DNA of 64,000 nucleotides from Trachythela sp. YZ-2020 (GCA_016169945.1 JADLSH010000382.1:2790001-2854000), one strand, 5' to 3'; counted from the first letter of the stretch, positions 42,501 through 54,155 are shown. Numbers and translations: made by a program. The notes: generated from the sequence alone by a model not told the origin.

Positions 42501-45458
42501 TAAAGAACTATGGATTATATCAGAATTGGACTAGTACATGTCTTTGACATTTTAAATGAAATATATCCCCCATTAGCAACGTTAATGAGTACATGAATAA
42601 GGATCATGCATTTAGCCTTTGTGATAAGCCAAAACCTATCTTAAAGAAGAAACCTAGCTAGAGTGTAGTTTTATTAAGAGTGGGATCGTAAGCTTTTAGT
42701 GCAAAACGTTTGTTATATATAGGGCGTAAATTTGCTTTAAAACTAACTGAATTTTCAAATTCACTTGATATTTATTTAATACTGTGTTGGCAGATTCACT
42801 AAATATCATAGCCGTTTTTAACAAAAACAAATTTAAGGATTCTTGCCTTGGATATTTTTGAATATTAAGTAGTTCACCTAGTTTCAAAAGAGTGACAAGT
42901 TACAGAATCAGCATATTATTTAAACAGGACAACAAGAAGAGGTTGGTTTTGGCGCCGCAAAACTACAAGGACGAACCCAGTCCCAGCGAAAAAGGTATAA
43001 TCACATACATCCATTTCCATTAATTAAAATCTCTTTCATTCCTAAGAATCTAACAAATTGAACACATCTACACATTTTATCATTTTTTCTTGTTCTAGCC
43101 TGGGGTACAAAAGCCGGCACCGAAGCCTGCACTAAAGCCTGTAAAGAAGCCTGTAAAGAAGCCTGTAAAGAAGCCTGTAAAGAAGCCTGTACAGAAGCCT
43201 GTGGTACAGAATACCAATGATCCTTTAAAAGGTAAGACCTTTTATAGCTACAAGTAGAAATACAATAACGCAAGTCTCGCGCACGGTAATAGCTGACTAA
43301 CTTATCAACTCGGGAGAATTATAAATTTGGTGAAAAAAAGAGTGGTGATCTATGTTCCGGTAGGGGGTGGGGGCTGCTTTATTTTAGACACGGGTCTTAT
43401 TAGACAGAGGCTTGATAGAGGGAGGGGTTATTGATTAGCTGAAACACAGTAAGTTACATGCTACACGTATAGGAATATAATATGATATATAGAAACCCCT
43501 TTTACTCCAATATGGCATGTAGTCAGGATAGTCAGAAATCTGTTTTTAACATTTGACGTATTTCAAGAAGCATAATCAATGAATGTACTACAATCGTGAA
43601 TGAGTTGACTTCCAGAACAATTCACAAATTTTAATCCCCGAGCCGGCGCGAAGCGCCGTACGAGGGTACTAATTCCGCTCGGATATTTGCACCCGGGTAT
43701 GTGGAAACATATAGCGGAATGCAAAGTTGTCCGCCATTTTTTTTTGTCATGGACGTTTTTTTAACTAATGCGCATGCGCGAGTTCAGACCGAGAAAAGAC
43801 TGTCATTTAGGAGTTAGGACATAATAAATACAAATCAAAAAGTATCCAAAACAAGATAAAGTATTTAGATGACAAATCTACAAGAAGAAAAACAGTCGAA
43901 AGACCGAAAAAAGAGTGTTTTAAGCGGGTAAGTGTCTATTTTGCATACTTGCTTTGCCGCTATATAGCATACAGTATAGTTTGTGAATTTGAAAATGCGT
44001 AGATCATTCTGTGTGGCCAATATAACATTGATTGATCTTATAAAAGTATTTTAGTACATTAGTAAATCTCAAAAACTTCATTTCAAAAGCAAGTTTCCAA
44101 GTTTAAAAATACTGCTCGAACATAGTTGAAGTTTTATGAAAATTTCGAAACGTTTTGTGAACGTCTAAGGTTGAATGTTACAGTAAATCAAAGCTTAAAG
44201 AGCACATAATAGCATACATACTTTATATAGTTTGGCAATTGATAATGATAATTTTATAGTTAAAAGTACAAAATATCAATATTTTTTACAAATTAAAATA
44301 AAATAAATATACAGTGTTGCGTGTTACCATGGTTACAGTGATCGATTCAGTACTTCATGTTACAATAACTTTTGGGGAGTAAATTGTTTGGTTCAAATGG
44401 GCGAGGGGATTCTGCATGCATGTATTTCTTGTAACTCAGTGACCATGTGTTTCCTTATTGTAAATGGCGAGGGCCATATTGTAAATGGACTGGGGCAAGG
44501 AGGTTTAGAAGTAGAGGGCTGTAAATTTGAGATATCCTAAAAAATTGCCTTTATCTGCAACTATGAATCACAGATACAATTTTCTTGCATATTTTTCATA
44601 TATATTTTCTTCCCAGTTCCTTTGCTACATTTTACAAGTGCACTGCATGCAACATTTATTGGGCCATGTCGTATGCAGGATTGTTGATGGCCTTTGCTAC
44701 TAAGTATTTCTCATCTGTTGACCTAAGTATACTATCATTTGTCGTCTATGTTTTTAGTTAACTTAGAAAGAAACAAATATAGTAACCAACAGGGCTAGAC
44801 CCTACATTGTACATACGCTGTACCTTCACCCATGCACGTACAACACATAACCCTTCTAGAATATAATATTGTCACATAACGTTCCTCAACGTTTGCCAAT
44901 ACCAAATTGAAAATATATATTTGGCAATTTTTTCACAATATAGGCAAGTCCATGGCGGAAACAATTGTAGGCTTTGAAGGTGTTAAGACTAAGGTTTATA
45001 AAGATACAGAAGGTATTAAAACCGTTGGTGTTGGTTTTAACATGGAACAACCGAATGCACGTAAAACATTTGAGAAATATGTACCGAAGTCAAAGGTCTC
45101 CTTCGACGATGTTCTTTCTGGTAAGAAACGCTTGACAGATAAACAAGCGAGGAATCTTTTCAAAGGAACATTAGATGACAAGGTCAAAACAACAAAACGT
45201 CTTTTTTCAAGCTATGATAAATATCCAAAAGCCGTCAAGACTGCTCTTGTGAATGGCATTTTCCGTGGTGAATTTAAGTCTACTCAGAATACAGTCAAGT
45301 ATATCAACAGCGGTCAGTGGGACAAGGTCGCTAAAGAGTATCTTGATCGCAAAGATTATCGGAATTCTAAACCTGGTAAAAATGGCGGGATCAAGACACG
45401 TATGGATTTCAACGCCAATATTTTCCGCAAATATGCGAAAGAATTGAAGAAGGGATAA
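36396..45458 (+). CDS. secreted modular phage-type lysozyme with Trp/Arg-rich and Lys-Pro repeat exons
   Basis: Exons join in phase: 36396-36550, 36950-37054, 40103-40174, 42928-42994, 43099-43231 and 44944-45458; 38446-38533 is a further exon copy with a frameshift. The product has a signal peptide (KVVFLVLAVLCQLYYVDC), a Ser/Arg stretch and repeated RRGxWW modules with PSVR/PSIR repeats. A KPVKKPV linker follows, then a GH24 lysozyme of about 165 residues. The catalytic triad of T4 lysozyme is in place: Glu in GFEGVK, Asp in VYKDTEG, Thr in IKTVGVG. The enzyme should cut peptidoglycan between MurNAc and GlcNAc outside the cell, and the strongly basic front half should bind anionic bacterial surfaces (inference). 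GH24 is a phage family, so an ancient transfer is likely. An ATTAAA lies at 45636. Confidence 0.85.
36950..37054 (+). other. lysozyme gene exon 2: Trp/Arg module
   Basis: Acceptor TTATTTTTTAAG, donor GTAATT. The 105 nt keep phase. It encodes RRGRWWSSSRR followed by five tetrapeptide repeats (PSVR, PSIR). Strongly basic, no acidic residue. Confidence 0.8.
37133..37180 (+). pseudogene. decayed copy of the Trp/Arg exon
   Basis: About 190 bp after exon 2, the same intron-exon pattern recurs (CAGTAAATACAGTATATTTATA, then AG and TGGAGGTCAAGAATTCGAAAG). It reads WRSRIRKPSI and then a stop, with no donor. This is a tandem exon duplication that has decayed. Confidence 0.6.
37705..37865 (-). mobile_element. 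tRNA-derived SINE in lysozyme intron
   Basis: On -: tRNA-like head GTAGCTCAGTTGGTTAGAGC, then GGTTCGATTCATGCC (B box), and the tail TCGCAGCTGTTCCTGGTTAG, AATAAATGTATGTAA. Members of this family recur at 52970, 53177, 53285 and 60886-61145. The tRNA part is not a functional tRNA gene: its anticodon stem has a mismatch. Confidence 0.75.
38141..38286. repeat. palindromic MITE in lysozyme intron
   Basis: Ends are inverted copies (ACTTGTTTATTATTAGCATG and its complement CATGCTAATAATAACAAGT), about 145 bp, no ORF. It is followed by AAGTGTAAATTACATACTTT, which repeats the flank of the SINE at 37710, so it may have inserted into a related SINE tail. Confidence 0.65.
38446..38533 (+). pseudogene. frameshifted copy of the Trp/Arg exon
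   Basis: It has a good acceptor (TTTTTGTCATTTAAG) and donor (AAG/GTAATT). It begins RRGGWWSRRSP in the expected phase, but at 88 nt it is one base off a multiple of three. After CCGTTCC the PSVR repeats sit in another frame (RTPSVRKPSVRKPSSR). If included in the mRNA it would break the downstream frame, so it is either dead, skipped or a sequence error. Confidence 0.65.
40103..40174 (+). other. lysozyme gene exon: second intact Trp/Arg module
   Basis: Acceptor TTATTTTTGTAG, or CAG three bases later; donor GTAAGC. It encodes RRGGWWSRRTPSVRTPSVR and KPAVR, in phase with exons 2 and the next one. Close copy of the module at 36950. Confidence 0.78.
41075..41914. mobile_element. mariner-like MITE, 840 bp, in lysozyme intron
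   Basis: Terminal inverted repeats CCGGGTGTCCCAAAAAAAAG and complement, flanked by TA on both sides, the target used by Tc1/mariner elements. No transposase ORF was recognised. Its ends resemble those of the element at 62963-63578. Confidence 0.75.
42928..42994 (+). other. lysozyme gene exon: diverged Trp/Arg module
   Basis: Acceptor ATTTAAACAG, donor AAAG/GTATAA. Reads TTRRGWFWRRKTTRTNPVP then AKK, ending in phase 0. The WW pair is WFW and the PSVR repeats are gone. Confidence 0.75.
43099..43231 (+). other. lysozyme gene exon: Lys-Pro repeat linker
   Basis: Acceptor TTTTTTCTTGTTCTAG, donor AAAAG/GTAAGA. Encodes PGVQKPAPKPALKP, four KPVKKPV-type repeats and NTNDPLKG. Likely an extended, basic linker between the cationic modules and the enzyme. 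The DNA repeats (AAGCCTGTAAAG) are 12 bp, so copy number may vary. Confidence 0.8.
43625..44470 (+). repeat. dispersed repeat, lysozyme intron copy
   Basis: Opposite-orientation relative of 10740-11775 in the Wnt intron; it opens with CGAGCCGGCGCGAAGCGCCG. The part from 44313 on is also found at 52019, inside the broken lysozyme duplicate. Confidence 0.65.
44944..45458 (+). other. lysozyme gene last exon: T4-type GH24 domain
   Basis: The acceptor is TTTTTTCACAATATAG. The 171-codon exon carries the whole enzyme domain without an internal intron, which fits a captured phage gene. Motifs: GFEGVKTKVYKDTEGIKT (Glu, Asp, Thr of the active site), the RLTDKQARNLF helix, KTALVNGIFRGEF in place of the phage FNMVFQ region, and RMDFNANIF. 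The His after the Thr strand in T4 lysozyme is Phe/Asn here. It ends KELKKG-TAA. Confidence 0.9.
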
Positions 45459-47100
45459 CTGTGAACTGAATTGAAAACTTACAACGGATACTATCGATAA
45501 CGATAAATGAAAATGGCAGACCCTTCAATTATACTTTATTTTGGAAAATATGATTGCAGTATAGTGTAATGATAGCAATACAATCACTTTTTTATCACGT
45601 CAGTATCTATTGATATTTTTTGGAAATATACATAAATTAAATACACTTTTATCATTTAAAATCACTATAGCATTTACCATACTTTAATCTTTATAGCAAA
45701 CTTTTCAAAAATATTTGCGAGCGATGTTTACCGAATCCAGTACTACATACTAACTTACGTAAAATATCTAAAGATGGAGTGATGAGTATTATACAGATGG
45801 AGTGAATTGAGAAAGAAAACTTTTGTTTTGTTTTGTTGTATGTTGATTGCGATAAGAAGAGCTTTAGTATGAAAACTAACATAAAAACTCATTAATTTAA
45901 AATAGGTTTCATGTCTTAAGACGTTTCGACTGCTTGCAGGATCTCTTCTATAAGCACAGTTTATATTCACAGTCAGAAATCATTCGTGCCAAAATCGTCC
46001 CTTTGTTTTCCTTGCGAAATATAAAAACTAAATTAACCTTTTCTTGGTTGGACGTCTTGATTTTCCACGGATTAGATTTTATATTATTATAAGTCTTTCT
46101 CTGCCTCCGGCATTAGAACTTAAAGGTTTTTCCCATTCAGTGCGGGCCTGATTTACGACATGGCTATGTTGTCATATTTTCACAGTTTTCACACTTAAAA
46201 CTCGAGTTTTTAGCGCACAAATTATTAAAAACTCAACTTTTGAGGACACAAATTCTTAAAATAGACAAATAGTTATAACTATAAGTGCACATTATGAACA
46301 AAACAAAACCTCAGTCTGCCTATTATGGCTTTGTCCAACAAGTAGGTCAGAGACAAGGGTCGGTACGTACTTACATGAACAGACTTTGTGATTGACAATA
46401 AAAGACAATAAACTAGTCCTAAAAACTGATCACTTTTGTTTCAGAAGACCAGTCACAAAACATGTTCATATTAGGTAAGTATAGTTACCGAAGAGACAGA
46501 GGAGAGGAAACCACTGAAACCTTTTCGCTCGTTTTGCAGCGTTTTCGCCCGTTCCTTAGGATACCAGACCCGGATTACGAATTATGCATAAAGTCTATGC
46601 AGCGGCGGAAATTTCGGTTGGGTAGGGCAAGTGCCCTTCACGGAAAATTTACAATTTGTATGTATGTTTAGAGCACGATTTTGGCACAGATAATCGCGTA
46701 AAATGCGCATGCATCCACTTGCGTAGATATAAGTTCGTGGTCATGGCTCGCAGTCAAAACATGCAGTATTGACATACAGTTTTGCTCCCTATATGGGTGA
46801 GCAAAATAATATCTCTACTGTATGTTTCAGCTTTAATGTTAATCTAAACAGTGAGCAACGATAAGTTTTGAAACCATTACGCATATGCTGTATTAATTCA
46901 AAATTATACATTTGCAGAACACGTACCGAAAAAAGTCAGAACACAAATCCTATAAATAAAGAATATTTTTAACATCAATCATAATTGTGAATTTTGAAAT
47001 AGGATTGCCATGGCATTTATAACAGCAATTTTCCTTAAGAGTGTAATGACCCAGACGATAATTTTAAAATGTCATTTACTATGTCTGTGTATTCATAGCA
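45459..47100. other. non-coding DNA 3' of the lysozyme gene
   Basis: Contains the likely 3' UTR start (ATTAAA at 45636). A sequence near 45915 (AAGACGTTTCGACTGC) looks like a PLE terminal-repeat remnant but lacks a hammerhead core. Otherwise nothing recognised. Confidence 0.45.
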
Positions 47101-47102
47101 TG

Positions 47103-47290
47103 GGGGTTCGGTGGCGCAGTCGTCAGGACAACCGCCTTTCACCTCTGAGTCTTGAGTTCGATTCTCGCTGAGGACTATGCTCGTCACACTCATGTGAAAA
47201 AAGTAAGTCAACGCTCTGCCGAAAGTCGTGGGTTTTCGCCGGGCACTCCGGTTTCCTCCCACAGGGAAAGTTGACTGGGTGGGAAGTAAT
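47103..47290 (+). mobile_element. tRNA-derived SINE
   Basis: The tRNA-like head is GGTTCGGTGGCGCAGTCGTC, then TGAGTTCGATTCTCG (B box). The body is TGCCGAAAGTCGTGGGTTTT and GCACTCCGGTTTCCTCCCAC, the shared SINE motif. No functional tRNA fold is claimed. Confidence 0.75.
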
Positions 47291-49475
47291 ATCACAATTG
47301 TTGTAAAAATAGATAATGTAGGCTACATACATAATGTAGGTAAGCAAGATACTTGATGTAATCGGTCACTGAAAAGCCCCAACGGGGAGTGCATGAGCTG
47401 AATAATATATGAAACTTATGAATCATGAATCATTAATCAGACCATTGTTTCAGAGCATTAATCACTTTCATGCAGGGAGTATAATTATGTTGCCACACGT
47501 TTGTTGGAATAAGTATAGGGTTGCTCAGCCAAAAGATCAAAGACCAAGCCAGACTTTGTCAGGGGGTGGGAGGTGAAGCTGAATAAGACGAAGTATTCGC
47601 ATACGTCGTTCGTTTTGAATAATCCAGCCATTTCATCCTTAGACTGCAACGAACCTCATGGTTTGCTTGCTTCATAGTCATTCATATAGCTACATGGAAT
47701 ATGTACAGGTGTTATTTATAACTTTATCCATCTCTTCAAATTGTGACGCTTCGGACTGTGTTTCAGACATGCTGTCGTGACTCGTGCTCATTGCTTGCTA
47801 AGATTGTGCATGCGGACGCGTTCGTTTTCGATAAAACGTTTATCAATTTCCAGTTCCGCAAAGCCTTAAAGAAATATCTGCAACCCAAGCTTCTAGAACA
47901 TCTGGATGGCTTGGCTTCACACAGTATTTTAGAAGGTATACAATCCTCCTTAGTGTATTGTATGATGCTATGCATGGTCAACGCAAATCTTCATACTTTT
48001 TATGCGATGAGAAAATTGCTTGAAATCGAACACACTGTAAAGGAATACCGGGTGATATAGCAAAAGAAGAATACTTAGATATGTTTCAGCAGACTTTAAT
48101 AGTGCTGGACATTCTTATCTGGTATACGTAAGAACAAATATATTGCTGACAAACATATTGCTCAGCTTTTTACAAAGAACAGTCTTCGCAAAAATTTTCC
48201 TGTGATCAATGTCCATAATATATTTCATCAGGGCAAAGAAATGAGGAATATTAGCTATACTTACGCTCATTATATCATGCTGTTCATGTCACCAAGAGAT
48301 TAGCATAAATCTCCATTTTTCGCTAAACAAGCAAATTCTTGCATTGAGATTGCAGAGAAAATATTCGCCAAATTTGACAGTTAGCTCATTTGTTCAAACT
48401 ACAGTATCGACACAATCAAACGTGATAAAATACCATATTCTTGCCATTTAACGGCTTTCTATCTTCTTCACATAACTTTATCTTATCGAAGTGAATTGAA
48501 TTGAACTCTGCAAACTCCTACTGTCTTTTAAAGATTGTCTTTTATTGTGGTTATTATCGAGGGGAAAATCACCCCTATAAAAGTGTACGAGATAAAAAAA
48601 TTTGATCATTTTTTATTATTTTTGCTGTAATTTTTCCATTTTTTTATGATTTGTTTAACAGTTAACATTGTAACTGATTGGATTACCCTATTTAAATAAA
48701 AGTTTCAAAAAATAAAATAAAAAAATTCAACATAATACGCATGCTTTATTTAATAAGTCTGAAAAGTTGCCTCTGGATGGTGAAACAAACCATTTATACA
48801 TGGGCAAAAATATGGCCCTCTTTCGTGAACAGAGTGTCCCTATCCCCAGGGCCTGGATAATAAACTCTACCAGCAGATGCGAGTTAAAAACTTTTCGTAT
48901 AAACAATTACGTTTCCACCACTATAATATGAATGTAATAGACAGGTATAATATATAAAAAATACTGCATTTTTTAAAATAATCGATTCATCATACTGGCT
49001 GCATCAGTACCACCATTAATATTAAATAATTTTCGTAGTTCGTGTACTTCTCAAATATAAACTTGCTGGGAGCATAGAAGAATCTTCTTGACGCCTTCCT
49101 GGAATACTTTAAGTATAGCACTCGTAAATAATTGTCAGAATTCGGATAGAATTTTGTCTGAGTTTCGCTACATAATCATATGGTTTTAAAATATTTTGAT
49201 AACATTTTATTCGATCTTGACGCGGTTTGGGTGGGGTGGGGTTCAGGATCCATTTTTGCTTCAGAAGATGAAGTATTTACCTTTTGACGAGAAAATAACG
49301 CATTTCTAATATGACAACAGGATCAATTATCAAGATCTACAATAAACTTACCAGCGCCCCGGCATTAATTACCCTTAATTACTTCACCAGCGCCACGGAA
49401 TTCAAGTAAGCCTCGCGCCTGTACGTTTTGTCGAACCCGCGCCACTTTTGTTGTACCCGCGCTTGTCTAAGGTGA
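47291..49475. other. non-coding DNA
   Basis: One ORF at 47743-48060 begins near a possible acceptor (GTGTTTCAG) and has a possible donor (GAAG/GTATAC at 47936), but its protein resembles nothing and no partner exon was found. Otherwise nothing recognised. Confidence 0.4.
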
Positions 49476-49483
49476 CCAGCGAC

Positions 49484-50053
49484 CAGTGAACCCTAAGTAG
49501 ACTGGAACACTAACTCCTATGATTAAGCCCTATGATTGGGTGAAGCCAAATTGATGCATAATTTGAAGCAAAAGGCGGGAACCGCGCAACTAAAATGCAC
49601 TTTCAAAAGGACTAAGGCGAGTTTTGAGGAGTGGGAAATTCAGTCAAAAGTTTATTTTAGCGAAAATGAGAAAGAAAAATAGCTTTTTCATCCGAATTTT
49701 TCAATATCAAAGATTCAAACCTGGTTTTCTGGATAGTTCTAAGTAGTCTACATCCACCAACTGCAAAAACTTCAGGGGTGTCAGCTTTATATTCGAAATA
49801 TTGGACAAGTTTGAACGTGCCGATGAAAAATAAGGTTAAAATCTTTCTACGGTCTTGAAACTTGTTTTTTACTAAAGTTCCAGTATTGTTGTTTGTTTAA
49901 GCCTTTAATATTGCTCCAATGAGGATGTTTTGTGTAAGAAACTCGACGCTTTTTAGGCGGCGTATTTTCGGCTTCGGACCTTCAATGGCGGCCTTCAATT
50001 TAGCTTCAAAGATGGCGGCCGAATTATCGTTCCAGTCTACTTAGAGTTCACTG
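49484..50053. mobile_element. non-autonomous hAT-like element, 570 bp
   Basis: Inverted ends CAGTGAACCCTAAGTAGACT and complement (one or two mismatches), flanked by an exact 8-bp duplication CCAGCGAC (49476-49483 and 50054-50061). No ORF. A lone related end occurs at about 13367-13385 (CAGTGAACCCTAAGTA). Confidence 0.85.
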
Positions 50054-50061
50054 CCAGCGAC

Positions 50062-52018
50062 CCGCGCCAAATAGACCATCCCCATCCCAAGCCGAAGTTT
50101 TATTTTCATAAATAGTGAGAAAATTAGCCATTTCATATTGTGTTTCTTCATTGCGCTCCAAAATAATATTAAGTTGTGATTACAGCGCCAGTCGAAGAGA
50201 ATGAACAATGTGGGGTAAGAAATCTATATTACGCCATAAAACCATATACATTAATTGTGCTAAAGCTCTTAAACCTATAGGATTAAAGGTAACTATAGTA
50301 ATACAATGGCTTGGTAGGAAGGTATTTTTATATTCATACCCGTTGTGAAAGGATTTTTGAACAGGCGGTTGTGCAAGCACTGGTAGCCATGGCAACACGA
50401 TTAATAAAATAAATTTCTTTTCTGGATGTTTTGTGCTGACTAACTTAGGTCGATATCGACCTATTTTTGCAGTTTTCATATCGTCGGTTCAGTGCATGCT
50501 ATGTAGATGACAATACCACCGTTCGATTCAGCGTTTTACAGCGTTTTTAGAGAAGTAAATTGTGTTTGTTTACAATGCTACGCGGCCAATTTAGCCCCTT
50601 GCAAACACCTCTGAACTTTGTATTGTTTACAAATTAACAATAATACAAACTAATTATATATTCAGTTCGCTTTCCTACCTTTGGTTTACACGCTACAAAC
50701 TCCTAAGTGTGACCATTGGATAGCTCTTGAAAATCCTGTTCGAAAGGATGTATTTAAATATCCATACTAAATAAACTAGCCATTTTATGACAATTCTCGA
50801 CTTTTCTCGTGAAAATCCCGTCTAATTGCGAAATCCCGGTTTTGTCGGCGCACGCTCGGGCAACTTCGGAAGCTAAATCTCCGCGGCTTTGCATCCTAGC
50901 GTATTGAAAGTACCGGCAATCGATTCCGCGTGATTTAATTGCCTAGATGGCGGATTTTCATTGGTTTATAGCAATCAACACTGACCTTATATGGCATTTC
51001 GTAATTAATTTCCGCGTGCGGGAATCAAATTTCAACGATCTCGGCATTTTGCATGCGACTTTCAAAAAATAAAATAAAATACTTCTACTTCTTCAAATGC
51101 AATGAAACTTTCCAATAATATTCCTTTTTATATGAGCTACAATTTTGGTCCAAAATTTGCTAACATTTGCTCGAAAATTCTGAACCCTGTTCTGGCAATT
51201 CAGGGTTATTTCAACAATAATTGTAAAATTTTTAGATAATTTATGAACATGTATGCAAATTAATTTGCATATGTAATATGAACCGGGACAAACTAAATAT
51301 AATTTTAAAGAGGAAGTCATAAGCTATCGAATGACGCGTGTCCTGTTGCCAGAGAATAAACACGTCTGGCGATATTTACATTTTGAAACAACCGATCGTA
51401 ATTACGGCGCAAGGCGAAAAACGATAAGGAGTTAAATTAAACAGGTTACAAAAACTTCAAAAATAATTAAAATATTAGTTGTTTTAGTCATATAAATATG
51501 AGATATATAGTGTAGGTATGTTCTTATGCATTCTATAGGCTTCAAATTAATGTTTAAATGCAACCTTCCGTTCACTAAAACGTTTCCAAAAGTTTATAAA
51601 CCTAAACTGTCTTTTACTGATAAATTAGTTTTTGAAATGAAATCAGATGAAAATATACAAATTCTCTCGTGTGAAACGATTTCTCTTTTCTTTTAAGTTG
51701 GAACTTTTTGATAACATAAAATACTTTAATTGGAAAAAAATGAAAATCTATGTAAATAAAACAACGTACATTTTTACGGCTATTATTATTAAAATACATC
51801 GACAATTTAATATAAGAAACTTGCCATATTTTTCCGACCATCTATCTCTATTTATCCTTTTTTATAAAGTATAAATGATAAATTTGTTCCGCCGCTTTTC
51901 CTGAAGTCCCAAAAAGCGATTTATAAGTTATAATTCAGACTTATTGATATGACTTACTCATGTTTTTTTATAATTCGCTCATTCCACTCCTAACAAAGAT
52001 TAGTGAGATGACCACCCT
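50062..52018. other. non-coding DNA
   Basis: AT-rich, no supported gene, RNA or clear repeat found. Confidence 0.5.
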
Positions 52019-52830
52019 GTGTTGCGTGTTACCATGGTTACAGTGGTCGATTCAGTACTTCATGTTACAATAACTTTTGGGGAGTAAATTGTTTGGTTCA
52101 AATGGGCGAGGGGATTCTGCTTGCATGTATTTCTAGTAACTCAGTGACCATATGTTTCCTTATGGTAAATTGTGAGGGCGATATTGTAAATGGACTGGGG
52201 CAAGGAGGTTTAGAAGTAGAGGGCTGTAAATTTGAGGTATCCTAAAAAATTGCCTTTATCTGCAACTATGAATCACAGATACTATTTTCTTGCATATTTT
52301 CATATATACTTTCTTCCCAGTTCCTTTGCTATATTTTACAAGTGCACATGCAACATTTATTGGGCCATGTCGTATGCAGGATTGTTGATGGCCTTTGCTA
52401 CTAAGTATTTCTCATCTGTTGACCTAAGTATACTATCATTTGTCGTCTATGTTTTAGTTAACTTAGAAAGAAACAAATTTAGTAACCAACAGGACTAGAC
52501 CCTACATTGTACATACGCTGTACCTTCACCCATGCACGTACAATACATAATCCTTCTAGAATATAATATTGTCATACTTTTTCAAGAGGCACACTTCTAC
52601 ACATAACGTTCCTCAACGTTTGCCAATACCACTGAAGTTGAAAATATATATTTGGCAATTTTTTTCACAATATAGGCAAGTCCATGGCGGAAACAATCGC
52701 TGGCTTTGAAGGTGTTAAGACTAAGGCTTATAAAGATACAGAAGGCATTAAAACCGTTGGTGTTGGTTTTAACATGGAACAACCGAATGCACGTAAAATA
52801 TTGAGAAATATATACCGAAGTCAAAAGTCC
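52019..52830 (+). pseudogene. truncated duplicate of the lysozyme gene 3' region
   Basis: This block matches 44313-45090: the end of the dispersed repeat, the rest of the last intron, the acceptor and the start of the GH24 exon (from 52680). It keeps MAETIAGFEGVKTKAYKDTE with all three catalytic residues, then loses one base near 52800 (ARKILRNIY instead of ARKTFEKY). It stops at about 52830, where SINE-type sequence begins. No upstream exons were found, so it is dead. Confidence 0.85.
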
Positions 52831-53400
52831 AGTTGTCGAGCTCTAACGACAAGTTCGTGTATATATACTAGGGTATTGCCAAGTTAAGTTGTGGGTAACT
52901 ATCAAGATTTTGGTGGCATCTCACTCGATAGAATAATAATTGAAAAGTTTTGTTGATGGAAAATTATTGTGTGAAAATTATATACATTTATTAGACCTAA
53001 CCAGGAACAGCTACGAAAAATGCAACTATAGGTCCCTGCAGGAATCGAATCTGCGGCCCTGCGATTCCGGTGCAGTGCTCTAACCAACTGAGCTGCAGAG
53101 TCCAGTTGTCGAGCTCTAACCACAAGTTCGTGCATATATACTAGGGTACTGCCAAGTTAAGTTGTGGGTGAATATCTCTAACCAACTGAGCTACAGAGTC
53201 CAGTTGTCGAGCTCTAACCACACGTTCATATCTATACACTAGGGTACTGCCAAGTTAAGTTGTGGGTGAATATCAAGATTTTGGTGGCGCAGATTCGATT
53301 CCTGCCAGGGACCTATGGTTGCATTTTTCGTAGCTGTTCCTGGTTAGGTCTAATAAATGTATATAATTTTCACTCAATAATTTCCCATCTACAAAACTTT
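52831..53400. mobile_element. cluster of tRNA-SINE copies and pieces
   Basis: One near-complete copy on - (about 52970-53110), a head fragment on - (53177-53260), and a tail on + (53285-53370, TCGTAGCTGTTCCTGGTTAG). Between them, AGTTGTCGAGCTCTAACCAC and CTAGGGTACTGCCAAGTTAA recur two or three times, so the insert is itself a small tandem duplication. Confidence 0.7.
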
Positions 53401-54155
53401 TCAATTATTATTCAATCCACCAAAATGAGATGCCACCAAAATCTTGATATAGCACAACATAACCCGAGAGCAACACCGATATTCTGTACTTTTTCGCTTG
53501 ATTGAGAAAGACAAACGCTTATTATACATTGCTTGCCTTTCGTTTAATCCATCCGACTTGAGTTTCTATCCAGCCAGAGTATTTGTTTAGCGAAAATGCC
53601 AGAATGAAAGACCACAAGCATGAAAGACCACAATGGACTTCGTGTATGCAACTTGTCAAACGTCTTTAGCAGTGATTTTTTACCGAAATCTACAAAAGTA
53701 TCTCTCCAAAAGCAAGAAAATATCCTGTTCTTTTCATCACCAGACGAACGGTTTAGTCCAGCGCTTGGGAATGCCTCAAAATTGTGAAAAACCAGCCTCG
53801 CCGACTCATTTCCCTATACAACTCCATATTGTTTTCGCTGCAAAGTGGTAACCGGAAGTAGATTTGCGCCGATTGTTCATAGTGATACTAATAACTCACA
53901 AACACCAAAAAGATATACAATAAATACTATATCTTATACAACACAGTCGTTCATGCTGTATCTATAACATTTCTATAGAACATTTCAAAACAAAATATGT
54001 AAACAAAACAAGCACATGTGTGCGAAAAATGGGCTTTGTTTTGGCAGTAAATCTAATAAGTACTCACGAATATAAGGACAATCATATACCATTGCAACTT
54101 TCTATTCTACTCTTTAAATTTTTTACTGTAATTAACTGAATAACTATATTTGTAA
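53401..54155. other. non-coding DNA
   Basis: Nothing recognised. Confidence 0.5.

Noticed and set aside
45905..45960. Hammerhead ribozyme-like sequence (GACGTTTCGACTGC)
   Set aside because: On - it has GAAACGTC but no CUGANGA box or matching stem I.
47743..48060. Possible exon with Cys-rich start (CCRDSCSLLAK)
   Set aside because: Plausible acceptor and donor exist, but the protein matches no family I know and no partner exon was found.
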